Shown piece after piece: positions 52,995 to 61,302 of a DNA stretch of 64,000 nucleotides. This DNA comes from Pseudoclavibacter endophyticus (GTDB lineage Bacteria; Actinomycetota; Actinomycetes; Actinomycetales; Microbacteriaceae): positions 1,240,001 to 1,304,000 of the forward strand of contig NZ_WBJY01000001.1 in assembly GCF_008831085.1 (NCBI RefSeq), given 5' to 3'. Position numbers and translations under genes: made by a program. A model generated the notes under the pieces. That model ran no database searches. It saw nothing but the letters and a program-made list of their open reading frames with translations, and was not told the DNA's origin. Every line of letters begins with the position of its first letter. Within the stretch, counting starts at the first letter, position 1.

Positions 52995-53830
52995 GGGGCG
53001 TTGGCCTCTCTCGCTGGTTGGTTGCGGTCGGCGCTCGACAGCGCGGCGTAGTCGCGGATTCGGTCGCGCAGTACCGGGAATTCGTTGCGGGTCTCGGTGA
53101 CGACGGTGGGGTCGACGTCGACGACGAGCCATTCCTCTGCAGTACCCGCCTCGCCAAGCACGCGTCCCCACGGATCGACGACGCGGCTGTGCCCGCCCGC
53201 CTCGACGCCGCCGTGCGTGCCCGTCGCGTTGCACGCGACGACGATCACCTGATTGTCGACCGCTCTCGCGCCCGTCAGCAGGCGCCAGTGCTCCGAGCGG
53301 GCGAGGGGCCAGGCCGCGGGGACGACGACGAGCTCGGCGCCGATGCCGACCAGTTCGTCCCAGAGCGGCGGGAACCGAAGGTCGTAGCAGGTGACGCCGG
53401 TCGTGGGGCCGAACGGCGTTTGGGCGACGGAGACGGCGTCGCCTGGCTCGAGCAGTTCCGCCTCGAGTGATCGATAGCCGAAAACGTGCACTTTGCTGTA
53501 CTGCTGCGCCACCGCCCCGTCTGGGGCGACGAGGGCGGCGGTGTTGCGCAGGGCGCCCGACGGGCGGCGCTCGACGAAGCTGCCGGCATGCACCCAGCAT
53601 CCGCGCTCACGAGCGACCTGGGCCGCAACGGCGAGAGTGGGGGAGTCTGCGGGCGACTCGGCGAGTTCGGCGTAGCGGTCGAAGTGGAAGTACCCGGCCG
53701 ACCACAGCTCGGGAAGCACGATGAGGTCGAGCGCGTCAGGGTGCGCGAGCAGGCGATCTCGGACGCGTCGGCGGCGGTCTGCGGGCGACTCGTCGTCTGG
53801 ACTGCTGACCTGCAAGAGGCCGATCTTCAC
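52991..53830 (-). CDS. Carbon-nitrogen hydrolase (nitrilase superfamily amidase)
   Basis: A 279-residue amidase or nitrilase-like enzyme. The catalytic triad is complete: Glu in V-L-P-E-L-W (near residue 40), Lys in Y-S-K-V-H-V-F-G-Y (near 112) and Cys in V-T-C-Y-D-L-R-F-P-P (near 147), with R-A-V-D-N-Q after it. It would release ammonia or an amine from an amide formed in the pathway. GTG 53830 is the likely start. It leads the four overlapping genes down to the cupin. Confidence 0.9.
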   Translation of the reverse strand: MKIGLLQVSSPDDESPADRRRRVRDRLLAHPDALDLIVLPELWSAGYFHFDRYAELAESPADSPTLAVAAQVARERGCWVHAGSFVERRPSGALRNTAALVAPDGAVAQQYSKVHVFGYRSLEAELLEPGDAVSVAQTPFGPTTGVTCYDLRFPPLWDELVGIGAELVVVPAAWPLARSEHWRLLTGARAVDNQVIVVACNATGTHGGVEAGGHSRVVDPWGRVLGEAGTAEEWLVVDVDPTVVTETRNEFPVLRDRIRDYAALSSADRNQPAREANAP

Positions 53831-53885
53831 GGTGACTCGCTTTCGTCGGAATGGCGGTGGTTGGCTGGGTCGGTGGGTCCGGGCG

Positions 53886-54560
53886 TCAGTCGGTTCTGGT
53901 CGCGAGGCCGGGATGCGGGCCCGTCGCTCCCGACCGGATCGCCGCGATCGTCGAGCCGAGGTGCGTGCGCACCGCCGTGACAGCGGCATCCACATCGCCC
54001 GCGTCGATCGCCGTGGCGATCGCGAGGTGCTCGTCGATGACGCTCGCCGTGCGGTTCTCGCGGATCATGACCGCCCAGACGCCGAGTCGGAGCTGGCGGT
54101 TGCGGAGCGACCGGTACAGGTCGGCCAGGATCGGGTTGCGGCCCGCGCCGACGATGTGGCCGTGGAACTTCAAATCGAGGGAGTTGAACGCCACGGGGTC
54201 GTCGGTGAGGGCGCGCTGTTCGTCGATCAGCTCGAACAGCGGCCCGCAGTCGCTGCGGAGCTCGGTCGCCCGCTCGACGGCCCAGTCCTCGATGAGTCCG
54301 CGCGCCTCGAAGATCGAGTCGATGTCGCGTTGTGACATCGCGGGCACATAGGTGCCGCGGTAGGGGACCCGCCGGATGAGGCCGTCGACCTCCAGCCGCA
54401 GGAGCGCCTCGCGGATAGGTGTTCGTGATACTTGGGCCTGTTCCGCGAGCTGCTTCTCGTTGAGGAAGGCGTCCTCGTCCCAGGGGAGGGCCGCGACGTA
54501 GCGCAGCACCCAGTCGTAGGCGGTGTCGGCGGCGGTCGTGCCGGCGGTCTCGGCGCTCAT
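53886..54560 (-). CDS. GntR family regulator (FadR/VanR subfamily)
   Basis: A 224-residue regulator. The winged helix has E-K-Q-L-A-E-Q-A-Q-V-S-R-T-P-I-R-E-A-L-L-R-L-E (about residues 35-57) and R-R-V-P-Y-R-G-T-Y-V. The FCD ligand domain has the metal-binding type residues D-L-K-F-H-G-H-I near 129 and the C-terminal I-D-E-H-L-A-I-A-T-A-I near 178. AAAGGAG precedes ATG 54560. It lies between the transporter and the enzymes and most likely represses the whole operon until the substrate binds. Confidence 0.92.
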   Translation of the reverse strand: MSAETAGTTAADTAYDWVLRYVAALPWDEDAFLNEKQLAEQAQVSRTPIREALLRLEVDGLIRRVPYRGTYVPAMSQRDIDSIFEARGLIEDWAVERATELRSDCGPLFELIDEQRALTDDPVAFNSLDLKFHGHIVGAGRNPILADLYRSLRNRQLRLGVWAVMIRENRTASVIDEHLAIATAIDAGDVDAAVTAVRTHLGSTIAAIRSGATGPHPGLATRTD

Positions 54561-54633
54561 GTCGGCGCTCCTTTCGAGATCGGTCGCGGGGGCGAGGGTC
54601 GGCGCCCCCGCGACCGAATGTATGCCCACGATG

Positions 54634-54648
54634 TGCATGCGGTATGCA
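54634..54648. promoter_or_regulatory. Candidate GntR operator TGCAT-N5-ATGCA
   Basis: A perfect 5-base inverted repeat lies 74 bases before the gntR start. It overlaps GGTATGCAGACC (54641-54652), which resembles GGTATACAACC (56089-56099) upstream of the transporter gene. The shared pattern suggests a common regulator. Confidence 0.45.
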
Positions 54649-54660
54649 GACCGTCGCTCG

Positions 54661-56013
54661 CTAGTGCCTCGTCACGAGCTCGTCGTCGCGTCCGCTGAGC
54701 TTGACCTTCCGGGTCTCTCGGACCAGCAGGACGCTCACCAGGGAGATGACGCCCATGCCGGCCAGATAGAACCCGATCGAGGTGCCGGTGCCCGTGGCCT
54801 GGTAGAGCGAAAGTGCGATGATCGGCGAGATGGCGCCCGCGAGGATCGAAGCGGTGTTGTAGGCGACGGACGTGCCGGTGTATCTGACTTCGGTCGGGAA
54901 CAGCTCGGAATAGAAGGCGCCGATGGCGGAGCTGAAGCCGGCGAAGATGATGAGCCCGCCGACGGCGGCAACGGTGATAGAAAACGGGTCGCCGCGGTCG
55001 AGCAGCGCGAAGAACGCGAAGCCCCACGGGATCGTCAGGATCGATGAGACGAGGAGGAGCGGTTTGCGCCCGACGCGGTCGGAGAGCATCGCCAGGAGGG
55101 GGATGAGCACGATCGCGACCACCTGGCCGATCATGACGGCGTTCAGCGCGAACTGGCGGTCGGAGCCGACCATGTCGGTGACGTAGGTGAGGATGAACAC
55201 GGTGTACAGGTAGTACCCGGCGTTCTCGCCCATGCGCGTTCCGGCCGCGAGCAGGATCTCTTTCCAGTTCGACTTCAGCGCCGTCACGAGGGGCAGCTTG
55301 GCAGCCGTCTTCGGCGCGAGCTTCTCGGCGGCCATGCGCTGCTCGAACACCGGCGTCTCTTCGACGACCAGGCGCATGACGAGACCGACGATGACGAGTA
55401 TGGCCGACAGGCCGAAGGCGATGCGCCAGCCGTAGTCGAGGAATGCCTCGTTGCTCATCGACGCGGACAGCAGGCTCATGACGCCCGCGGAGAGGAGGCT
55501 GCCGACCGACGGGCCGAGGTTCGGCAATGACGACCAGAAACCGCGCCTGTTGCCGTCGTCGGCGTGTTCGCTGACGAGAAGGATCGAGCCGGCCCACTCG
55601 CCGCCGAGCGCAAAGCCCTGCACGATCCGCAGGACGAGCAGGAGCACGGGAGCCGCGACACCGATGGCGGCGTAGCTCGGGACGAGGGCGATGAGGAAGG
55701 TGGCGATCCCCATGAGGATGAGGCTCCACACGAGCGTGGTTTTGCGGCCCTTCCGGTCGCCGAGGTGTCCGAGCACGACCGCGCCGAGAGGGCGGGCCAC
55801 GAACCCGACCGCGAAAGTGCCGAGCGAGAGCAGGGTCGCGACGAACGGGTCTCCTGCCGGGTAGAAGAGCTGATTGAACACGAGGGTTGCGGCCGTGCCG
55901 TAGAGGAAGAAGTCGTACCACTCGATGGCGGTGCCGATGAGGCTCGACCCGGCGACAAGGCGCATGCGCGATTTGGCCTTCGGTGGCGCAGATGCTGCTG
56001 GTGCGATGGACAT
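54661..56013 (-). CDS. MFS transporter of the metabolite:H+ symporter (MHS) type
   Basis: A 450-residue uptake transporter with 12 predicted helices. S-S-L-I-G-T-A-I-E-W-Y-D-F-F-L-Y-G-T-A in helix 1 and L-G-H-L-G-D-R-K-G-R-K in loop 2-3 are signatures of the MHS family (aromatic acids, citrate, betaines). G-G-E-W-A-G-S near 140 fits too. It is the first gene of the minus-strand operon and would import the substrate degraded by the following enzymes. Confidence 0.9.
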   Translation of the reverse strand: MSIAPAASAPPKAKSRMRLVAGSSLIGTAIEWYDFFLYGTAATLVFNQLFYPAGDPFVATLLSLGTFAVGFVARPLGAVVLGHLGDRKGRKTTLVWSLILMGIATFLIALVPSYAAIGVAAPVLLLVLRIVQGFALGGEWAGSILLVSEHADDGNRRGFWSSLPNLGPSVGSLLSAGVMSLLSASMSNEAFLDYGWRIAFGLSAILVIVGLVMRLVVEETPVFEQRMAAEKLAPKTAAKLPLVTALKSNWKEILLAAGTRMGENAGYYLYTVFILTYVTDMVGSDRQFALNAVMIGQVVAIVLIPLLAMLSDRVGRKPLLLVSSILTIPWGFAFFALLDRGDPFSITVAAVGGLIIFAGFSSAIGAFYSELFPTEVRYTGTSVAYNTASILAGAISPIIALSLYQATGTGTSIGFYLAGMGVISLVSVLLVRETRKVKLSGRDDELVTRH

Positions 56014-56088
56014 GTTGTTGTGACCGTTGCCTTCCTGTCGGGATCAGACACCGCGCCCCGTTGGGCGGTGCACTGAAGGTATTACGGC

Positions 56089-56099
56089 GGTATACAACC
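56089..56099. promoter_or_regulatory. Candidate GntR half-palindrome upstream of the transporter
   Basis: GGTATACAACC (TTGTATACC on the other strand) is a GntR-like site in the gap between the divergent transporter and flavin oxidoreductase genes, 76 bases from the transporter start. It resembles the site at 54641-54652. The motif is short. Confidence 0.3.
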
Positions 56100-56185
56100 T
56101 GTCTACAGCGTAAAGCATGTTTCACACGCGCGTGATCCGCACGTAACACGGGCGCGGGGAATGTTTCCGCCCCGGCGTTGTTTCT

Positions 56186-57265
56186 ATGCACATGCACGCA
56201 TTCGGCTTCCTCAGTTTCGGTCACTACGGCCCGGGCGGGCGGGTTCCCGGCCCCGATGCCCGACAGGCGCTGCACGACGCGATCGACATCGCGCGCGGCG
56301 CTGACGAGCTCGGGGTGAACGGCGCCTACTTCCGCGTGCATCACTTCGCGCGTCAGCATTCCTCGCCGATGCCTCTGCTGTCGGCAATCGCGGCGACGAC
56401 GAAGCGCATCGAGGTCGGCACCGGCGTGATCGACATGCGCTACGAGAATCCCCTCTACCTCGCCGAGGAGGCGGCGGCGCTCGACCTCATCGCCGACGGC
56501 CGGGTCGCGCTCGGCGTGAGCCGCGGCTCGCCCGAGCCGGCCGATCGCGGGTGGGAGGCCTTCGGGTACGAGGGCGCGCAGGATCCTCGAGGGGCCGACC
56601 TCGCACGCGAGCACTTCGACCGCTTCATGGCCGCAATCCGCGGGGGCGGGGTCGTCGATGCGGCACCCGGCCAGTTCGGGGCGGGGGCGCGCCTGCCGAT
56701 CGAGCCGCATTCGCCCGGCCTCGCCGATCGCATCTGGTGGGGTGCCGGCTCCCGCGCCACCGCTGAGTGGGTCGGCGAGCAGGGGGTGAACCTCATGAGC
56801 TCGACCCTGCTCACCGAAGCGACGGGCGACGCATTCGGCGACCTGCAGGCCGAGCAGATCGAGCGATACCGGGCCGCGTACGCCGCCGCGGGCCACACCG
56901 GCACGCCCCGTGTCTCCGTGAGCCGCAGCGTGTTTCCCGTCGTCACTGCCGACGACCAGGTGTTCTACCAGCTGCGGGCGGGCGGCGCACGCGACCAGAT
57001 CGGCATCATCGACGGGTACGAGTCGACCTTCGGCCGCACCTACGTCGGCGAACCGGATGCGCTCATCGGCGCCCTGAGAAACGACGCGGCGGTCATGTCG
57101 GCCGACACGCTCAAGCTCACGATCCCCTCACAGCTGGGGGTCGACGCGAACCTGAGTATCCTCGGGAACTTTGCAACGCACGTCGCACCCGCGCTTGGAT
57201 GGAAGCCGAACACCGAGGGGCCCGTGCGCGGCGTGAGCGCCGCAGCGGTGACGTCGCCGGCGTGA
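56186..57265 (+). CDS. LLM class flavin-dependent oxidoreductase (luciferase-like)
   Basis: A 359-residue monooxygenase or reductase with the TIM barrel of the bacterial luciferase family. Diagnostic blocks are A-A-T-T-K-R-I-E-V-G-T-G-V-I near residue 70, L-I-A-D-G-R-V-A-L-G-V-S-R-G near 101 and G-E-Q-G-V-N-L-M-S near 195. It uses FMN or F420; which one cannot be told. It is divergent from the transporter gene (172-base gap) and followed by an NAD(P)-binding protein gene on the same strand. It may be unrelated to the catabolic operon. Confidence 0.88.
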   Translation: MHMHAFGFLSFGHYGPGGRVPGPDARQALHDAIDIARGADELGVNGAYFRVHHFARQHSSPMPLLSAIAATTKRIEVGTGVIDMRYENPLYLAEEAAALDLIADGRVALGVSRGSPEPADRGWEAFGYEGAQDPRGADLAREHFDRFMAAIRGGGVVDAAPGQFGAGARLPIEPHSPGLADRIWWGAGSRATAEWVGEQGVNLMSSTLLTEATGDAFGDLQAEQIERYRAAYAAAGHTGTPRVSVSRSVFPVVTADDQVFYQLRAGGARDQIGIIDGYESTFGRTYVGEPDALIGALRNDAAVMSADTLKLTIPSQLGVDANLSILGNFATHVAPALGWKPNTEGPVRGVSAAAVTSPA

Positions 57266-57298
57266 TCCCCGACCGCACCGCATCGCGAGGAGAACTAC

Positions 57299-58012
57299 AT
57301 GTCCACATCACCACGCATCGTCATCGTCGGAGGGCACGGGAAGGTCGCGTTGCTCACCGCGCCGAAACTCGCGTCGAGGGGTTTCTCGGTCGAGGGGATC
57401 ATTCGTGACCCCGGGCAGCGTGGCGATCTGGAGGCTGCACAGGCCGCGCCCGTCGAGCTCGACATCGAGTCGGCGAGCGTCGACGAGCTCGCGACGGCGT
57501 TCAGGGGTGCCGCGGCCATCGTCTTCGCCGCCGGCGCGGGGGGCGGCGACCCCGAGCGCACGCGTGCCATCGACTTCGAGGCCGCCGTGCAGTCGATGAC
57601 GGCCGCGCGACGCGCCGAGGTGTCGCGCTTCGTGCTCGTCTCGTACGCTCGCGCGGGGGTCGACGTCAACGTGATCGACCCGAGCGACTCATTCTTCCCC
57701 TACGCCAAGGCCAAGCATGATGCCGACCGGCACCTGCGGGGCACCGACCTCGAATACACGATCCTCGGTCCCGGCCGCCTCACGCTCGAGCCCGCCACCG
57801 GCGCCATCACGATCGCCGACGAGGAAGGGCGGATCGACGGCAATGAGCCCGGCGGCGACAACGCCAGCACGTCTCGCGAGAACGTCGCCGAGGTCATTGC
57901 GCACGTGCTCGCGGAGGGCGCGGCGATCCGGTCGACGGTCAACTTCTACGACGGGCAGACGCCAATCGCGCAGGCACTTGCGACAGTGCCGGCCGGCAGC
58001 GACGGCGTATGA
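57299..58012 (+). CDS. NAD(P)H-binding protein (atypical SDR, NmrA-like)
   Basis: A 237-residue atypical short-chain dehydrogenase. The N-terminal dinucleotide motif is V-I-V-G-G-H-G-K-V-A (about residues 8-17), and F-V-L-V-S-Y-A-R near 108 and Y-A-K-A-K-H-D-A-D near 136 complete the fold; the catalytic Tyr-x-x-x-Lys is present as Y-A-K-A-K. AGGAG precedes ATG 57299. It probably forms an operon with the LLM oxidoreductase. Its 3' end overlaps the convergent membrane protein gene by 74 bases. Confidence 0.85.
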   Translation: MSTSPRIVIVGGHGKVALLTAPKLASRGFSVEGIIRDPGQRGDLEAAQAAPVELDIESASVDELATAFRGAAAIVFAAGAGGGDPERTRAIDFEAAVQSMTAARRAEVSRFVLVSYARAGVDVNVIDPSDSFFPYAKAKHDADRHLRGTDLEYTILGPGRLTLEPATGAITIADEEGRIDGNEPGGDNASTSRENVAEVIAHVLAEGAAIRSTVNFYDGQTPIAQALATVPAGSDGV

Positions 58013-58745
58013 GGCCGTACCGGTCGGCCGGCGCCGAGCCCACGATCCGGGGCCGTGATGTCCAAGGCCACGTCATGAGCGCCCACGCGCCCGCGACGAG
58101 CACCGCCTCCCACGCGATGTAGAGCGGCCACGGGCCAAGCAGGTCGAGCAGCGATCTGCCTGCCGGCGCACCGCTCATATAGCCGTAGTTCGCCCCGGTC
58201 ATGAGATTCACGACGAACGCCATGCCGGCCCAGAGCGCCGTGAACGCGAATGCGACGCCGTAGCCGCGCCACGTCGGCCGGTACGCGAGCCCCCACGTCA
58301 AGGTGACGGCGGCGATGAGCGGCACGGCGTGCAGCAGCCAGTACATCGCGAACTCAAGCGCCGCCGACTGCTGGTAGTTCAGGTCCGGGGTGAGCACCGA
58401 CTGCATGTTGAGTGTGAGCCCCCAGAAGTACAGCACCGCGACGGACCACCCCGAGCGCGTGATGAGGGCGATCGCCGTGACGAAGCGCATGGCGTCGGAG
58501 AAGTGGAACGGCAACGACTGCTCGATCGTCCAGTTCGCCGGCAGGAACTGCCAAAGCATCCAGATCGTCGAGGCCGCGAGCATCGCCCAGCCCGCGAGCG
58601 TGAGCACACGCTCCACCCGCGCCTCATCGCTGGCCCGTTTCGCGACCGTCGTGCAGACGACGACCGCGACGAGGATCACGGCGAGCGCGGCCGCGTGCTC
58701 GACGCCGTACTGTGGCATTCGGCCCACGGATGCTCCGGCGATCAC
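57939..58745 (-). CDS. TIGR02206 / YwaF-like membrane protein
   Basis: A 268-residue protein with about seven helices. L-W-Q-F-L-P near residue 80, L-P-F-H-F-S-D-A-M-R near 90, Y-F-W-G-L-T-L-N-M-Q-S-V-L-T-P-D-L near 120 and L-M-T-G-A-N-Y-G-Y-M near 197 are characteristic of the YwaF family of unknown function. TACACT (58756-58751) ends five bases before GTG 58745, which supports that start; ATG 58718 is an alternative. The C-terminal 30 residues, which overlap the convergent gene, are not typical and may result from loss of the original stop. Confidence 0.8.
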   Translation of the reverse strand: MIAGASVGRMPQYGVEHAAALAVILVAVVVCTTVAKRASDEARVERVLTLAGWAMLAASTIWMLWQFLPANWTIEQSLPFHFSDAMRFVTAIALITRSGWSVAVLYFWGLTLNMQSVLTPDLNYQQSAALEFAMYWLLHAVPLIAAVTLTWGLAYRPTWRGYGVAFAFTALWAGMAFVVNLMTGANYGYMSGAPAGRSLLDLLGPWPLYIAWEAVLVAGAWALMTWPWTSRPRIVGSAPADRYGLIRRRCRPALSQVPARLASARRRS

Positions 58746-58812
58746 GCGCGCGAGTGTATCGGCAGGGGAAAAATCCCTGGCGCTCGGAGCGCAGCGGTGG
58801 TCGACTGAGCAC

Positions 58813-59352
58813 ATGACCACATCCAGCAGCTCGCCCGCTTCCGCTGACTCGACACCCGATTCGGCTCGCGCGACGCCGGGTTCCGCCGACGAGGCTGCGC
58901 GCGTCGTCGCCGCCACCCGCGACATCGTCGCGCCGCCGCATGTGATCTTCGCCCTCATCGCCGACCCCGCGCAGCAGCCGCGGTGGGACGGCAACGACAA
59001 CCTCGATTGGGCCGACTCGGGTCAGCGCGTGCGCGAGGTCGGCGAAGTCTTCGTCATGCGCCTCACGAGGGAGGGCATGATCCGCGAGAACCACGTCGTC
59101 GAGTTCGAAGAGGGGCGCCGCATCGCGTGGCAACCGTCGGAGCCGGGTGCGGCGCGACCGGGCCACCTCTGGCGCTGGGAGCTCGAGCCGCACCGCGACG
59201 GCACGCGCGTGACGCACACGTACGACTGGTCACGGCTCAATGATCCAGCGCGCGAGGTACGGGCGCGCGCGACGACGGCCGAGCACCTCGAGGCGTCGCT
59301 CGAACGCCTCGCCGAGCTCGCCGAGGCGGCCGACTCGACCGCGGGGCCCTGA
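58813..59352 (+). CDS. SRPBCC family protein
   Basis: A 179-residue polyketide-cyclase/START-like protein. After a 28-residue Ser- and Ala-rich N-terminus come A-T-R-D-I-V-A-P-P-H-V-I-F-A-L-I-A-D-P-A, H-V-V-E-F-E-E-G-R-R-I-A-W and T-R-V-T-H-T-Y-D-W, typical of the fold. Ligand and role are unknown. It is divergent from the YwaF-like gene and convergent with the glutathione peroxidase gene. Confidence 0.82.
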   Translation: MTTSSSSPASADSTPDSARATPGSADEAARVVAATRDIVAPPHVIFALIADPAQQPRWDGNDNLDWADSGQRVREVGEVFVMRLTREGMIRENHVVEFEEGRRIAWQPSEPGAARPGHLWRWELEPHRDGTRVTHTYDWSRLNDPAREVRARATTAEHLEASLERLAELAEAADSTAGP

Positions 59353-59389
59353 CCCGTCAGGCTGCGGCGCCGACCCGTCAGGCTGCGGC
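59351..59389. repeat. 21-base tandem duplication covering two gene ends
   Basis: GACCCGTCAGGCTGCGGC occurs at 59351-59368 and again at 59372-59389. The unit contains the minus-strand stop codon of the peroxidase gene, so a second stop lies just beyond the first. It also begins within the stop codon of the SRPBCC gene. Confidence 0.9.
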
Positions 59390-59878
59390 AGACTCGGAGG
59401 GTGCCTTGAGGGCCTTCTCGATGTCGTGCCGCAGGGTCTCGGGCTCGGCGTTGGGGGGATAACGGTGGATCACGTGCCCGTCGCGGCCGACGAGGAACTT
59501 GGTGAAGTTCCACTTGATCGCGCTCGAGAGCACGCCCTTGCGCTCGTGCTTGAGCCACGCCCACACGGGATGCGAGTCGGCGCCGTTGACATCGACCTTC
59601 GCGAACATCGGGAAGCTCACGTTGAACCGGGTCGAGCACAGTTCGCCGATCTGCTCGCTCGTGCCGGGCTCCTGGCGGAACTGATTGCTCGGGAAGCCCA
59701 GGACGGCGAAGCCCCGGTCGCAGTACTTGCGATGGAGCTCATCGAGCCCAGCGAACTGCGGCGCGAAACCGCATTTGCTGGCGGTGTTGACGATGAGGAG
59801 CACCTTGCCGCGGTAGTCGCCGAGGTCGACGGGGGTGCCGTCGAGCGACGCGGCTTGGAAGTCATGGATAGTTGACAC
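59378..59878 (-). CDS. Glutathione peroxidase family thiol peroxidase
   Basis: A 166-residue peroxidase. The peroxidatic Cys is in N-T-A-S-K-C-G-F (near residue 35), with the Gln of F-P-S-N-Q-F (near 71) and the Trp-Asn of K-W-N-F-T-K (near 125) completing the active site. As in most bacterial members the active residue is Cys and the reductant is probably thioredoxin or mycoredoxin rather than glutathione. GTG 59878 lies seven bases after CAGAAT (59891-59886) and is preferred to GTG 59908. Confidence 0.92.
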   Translation of the reverse strand: MSTIHDFQAASLDGTPVDLGDYRGKVLLIVNTASKCGFAPQFAGLDELHRKYCDRGFAVLGFPSNQFRQEPGTSEQIGELCSTRFNVSFPMFAKVDVNGADSHPVWAWLKHERKGVLSSAIKWNFTKFLVGRDGHVIHRYPPNAEPETLRHDIEKALKAPSESAAA

Positions 59879-59962
59879 GCCCGGAATTCTGCCATTGCTT
59901 GCGCTCACATGCCACGACCGCGGTTCGCGAACCGGCGATGGCGGTCGGCGCCTCCGGCCGTA

Positions 59963-61180
59963 TCATGCGATTTCGACTCGCGAGAGTCGCTGATCGCGGG
60001 CCTGCGCGATGCGCTCCGCCTGCGTGTCGATCGCGTCGATGTGTCGCGCTCGGCCGGAACCGGACCCGCCCCAGAGCTCGACCCGCACGGTGAGCGCCTT
60101 TCCTTTCGACCTCGGTCGCCACACGCCGACGGGATCGCCGTCGACCGCGACGACGCCCGGTCTCCCCAGCACGGGCCACAGCTGCTTGCGCCGGATCGGA
60201 TCGGACACCAACCGCTCTCGGTCTTTCGCGGCGAGCAGGAGATCGAACCCGCTCAGCAGCCGGACAGCGGCGTCGCGCGGTGCCGGCGCGTCGGCCGCGG
60301 CCGCGAGCGCGTCGAGATCGGCGGCGAGCATGGAAGCCCGGTGACCGTCGATCTCGACCTCTCGAACATCGTCCGGCCACCGGGGCTTGACCTCGCCGAC
60401 GTTGGTCTCGAGAAACGCCGCGACGTCGCGGGGAGAGGCCGGCCCGAGCAGGTGCAGGTAGGCGCGGATGACCTGCAGTGCCGCTGGGGCGCTCGACGGG
60501 TCGTCCTCCGGGCCGACCGGGCGTTCCGGCCATTCGGGGGCGATGCGGAGGCGCGGCGGATTCGTGCCGGGCTCCAGCTCGACGCCCGCGTGCAACGCGC
60601 AGATGCGGAAGAGCTGCTCCTGCGGATGCGTGGCACGGCACGGGCGACAGTCGACGAGGTAGGGACGCGGGAGCGTTGCGGTCAGTCGTCCGGAGAGCTC
60701 GCCCTTCGACATGCGGGCCGACTCGCCGGTCGCGCCGGCGTCCACCGCGGCGTCGGCCAGCGCTTCGCGCATGGCCGTGGCGACCACGCGCATCCCGTCC
60801 CGGGCCTCGACGGCGGCCGCGGCGAAATCCCTGTCGGCAAGGAGGACGCGCTTGCTCGCGTCGCGGTCGCTGAACGGCGAGACTGCGACCTCCACGTCGG
60901 CCAGGTCTCGGCGCCGGATGTACTGGGGCGCGCCGCGCACCGTCCACGCGAGGGCGAGTTCCTCGGTGAAGCCGCTCGTGCAGCGGATCGCCTCGGCCGG
61001 CGTCACGCCGCGGTTCACGAGACCGATCACGCCAGCGGCATTGGCTCCCTCCTGCACGCCGAGGTCGAGCGCGGCGAGCTCTGGCAGAACCGCGTCTCCC
61101 GGCTCGGCATCGAGTCCGGTGGCGCGCCAGCGATAGCGGAGCGCCTGTTCGCGGGTCACGGTCATCGACGTTGCTGACAT
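59963..61180 (-). CDS. Winged-helix DNA-binding protein (HTH_42, AlkZ/AlkX-like)
   Basis: A 405-residue protein of the winged-helix superfamily that includes the DNA glycosylases AlkZ and AlkX, which unhook interstrand crosslinks or remove alkylated bases. Segments such as L-R-Y-R-W-R-A-T-G-L near the N-terminus, R-A-Y-L-H-L-L-G-P-A-S-P-R-D-V-A-A-F near 240 and L-L-S-G-F-D-L-L-L-A-A-K-D-R near 311 fit the family. The Q-x-Q or Q-x-D catalytic motif of AlkZ reads V-Q-E-G in the nearest candidate, so glycosylase activity is uncertain. TAGGCT (61193-61188) ends seven bases before ATG 61180. Confidence 0.78.
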   Translation of the reverse strand: MSATSMTVTREQALRYRWRATGLDAEPGDAVLPELAALDLGVQEGANAAGVIGLVNRGVTPAEAIRCTSGFTEELALAWTVRGAPQYIRRRDLADVEVAVSPFSDRDASKRVLLADRDFAAAAVEARDGMRVVATAMREALADAAVDAGATGESARMSKGELSGRLTATLPRPYLVDCRPCRATHPQEQLFRICALHAGVELEPGTNPPRLRIAPEWPERPVGPEDDPSSAPAALQVIRAYLHLLGPASPRDVAAFLETNVGEVKPRWPDDVREVEIDGHRASMLAADLDALAAAADAPAPRDAAVRLLSGFDLLLAAKDRERLVSDPIRRKQLWPVLGRPGVVAVDGDPVGVWRPRSKGKALTVRVELWGGSGSGRARHIDAIDTQAERIAQARDQRLSRVEIA

Positions 61181-61302
61181 GAGGGAGAGCCTAGGTTCGG
61201 GTGGCGCGGGCCGATTGAAGGATCGCGACACATCGATCTGCCGTGTGCGCCGGATGTGCGGGAGCTGTCGACGGCGCCGCCGGGCGATGCCAGGATGGGC
61301 GC

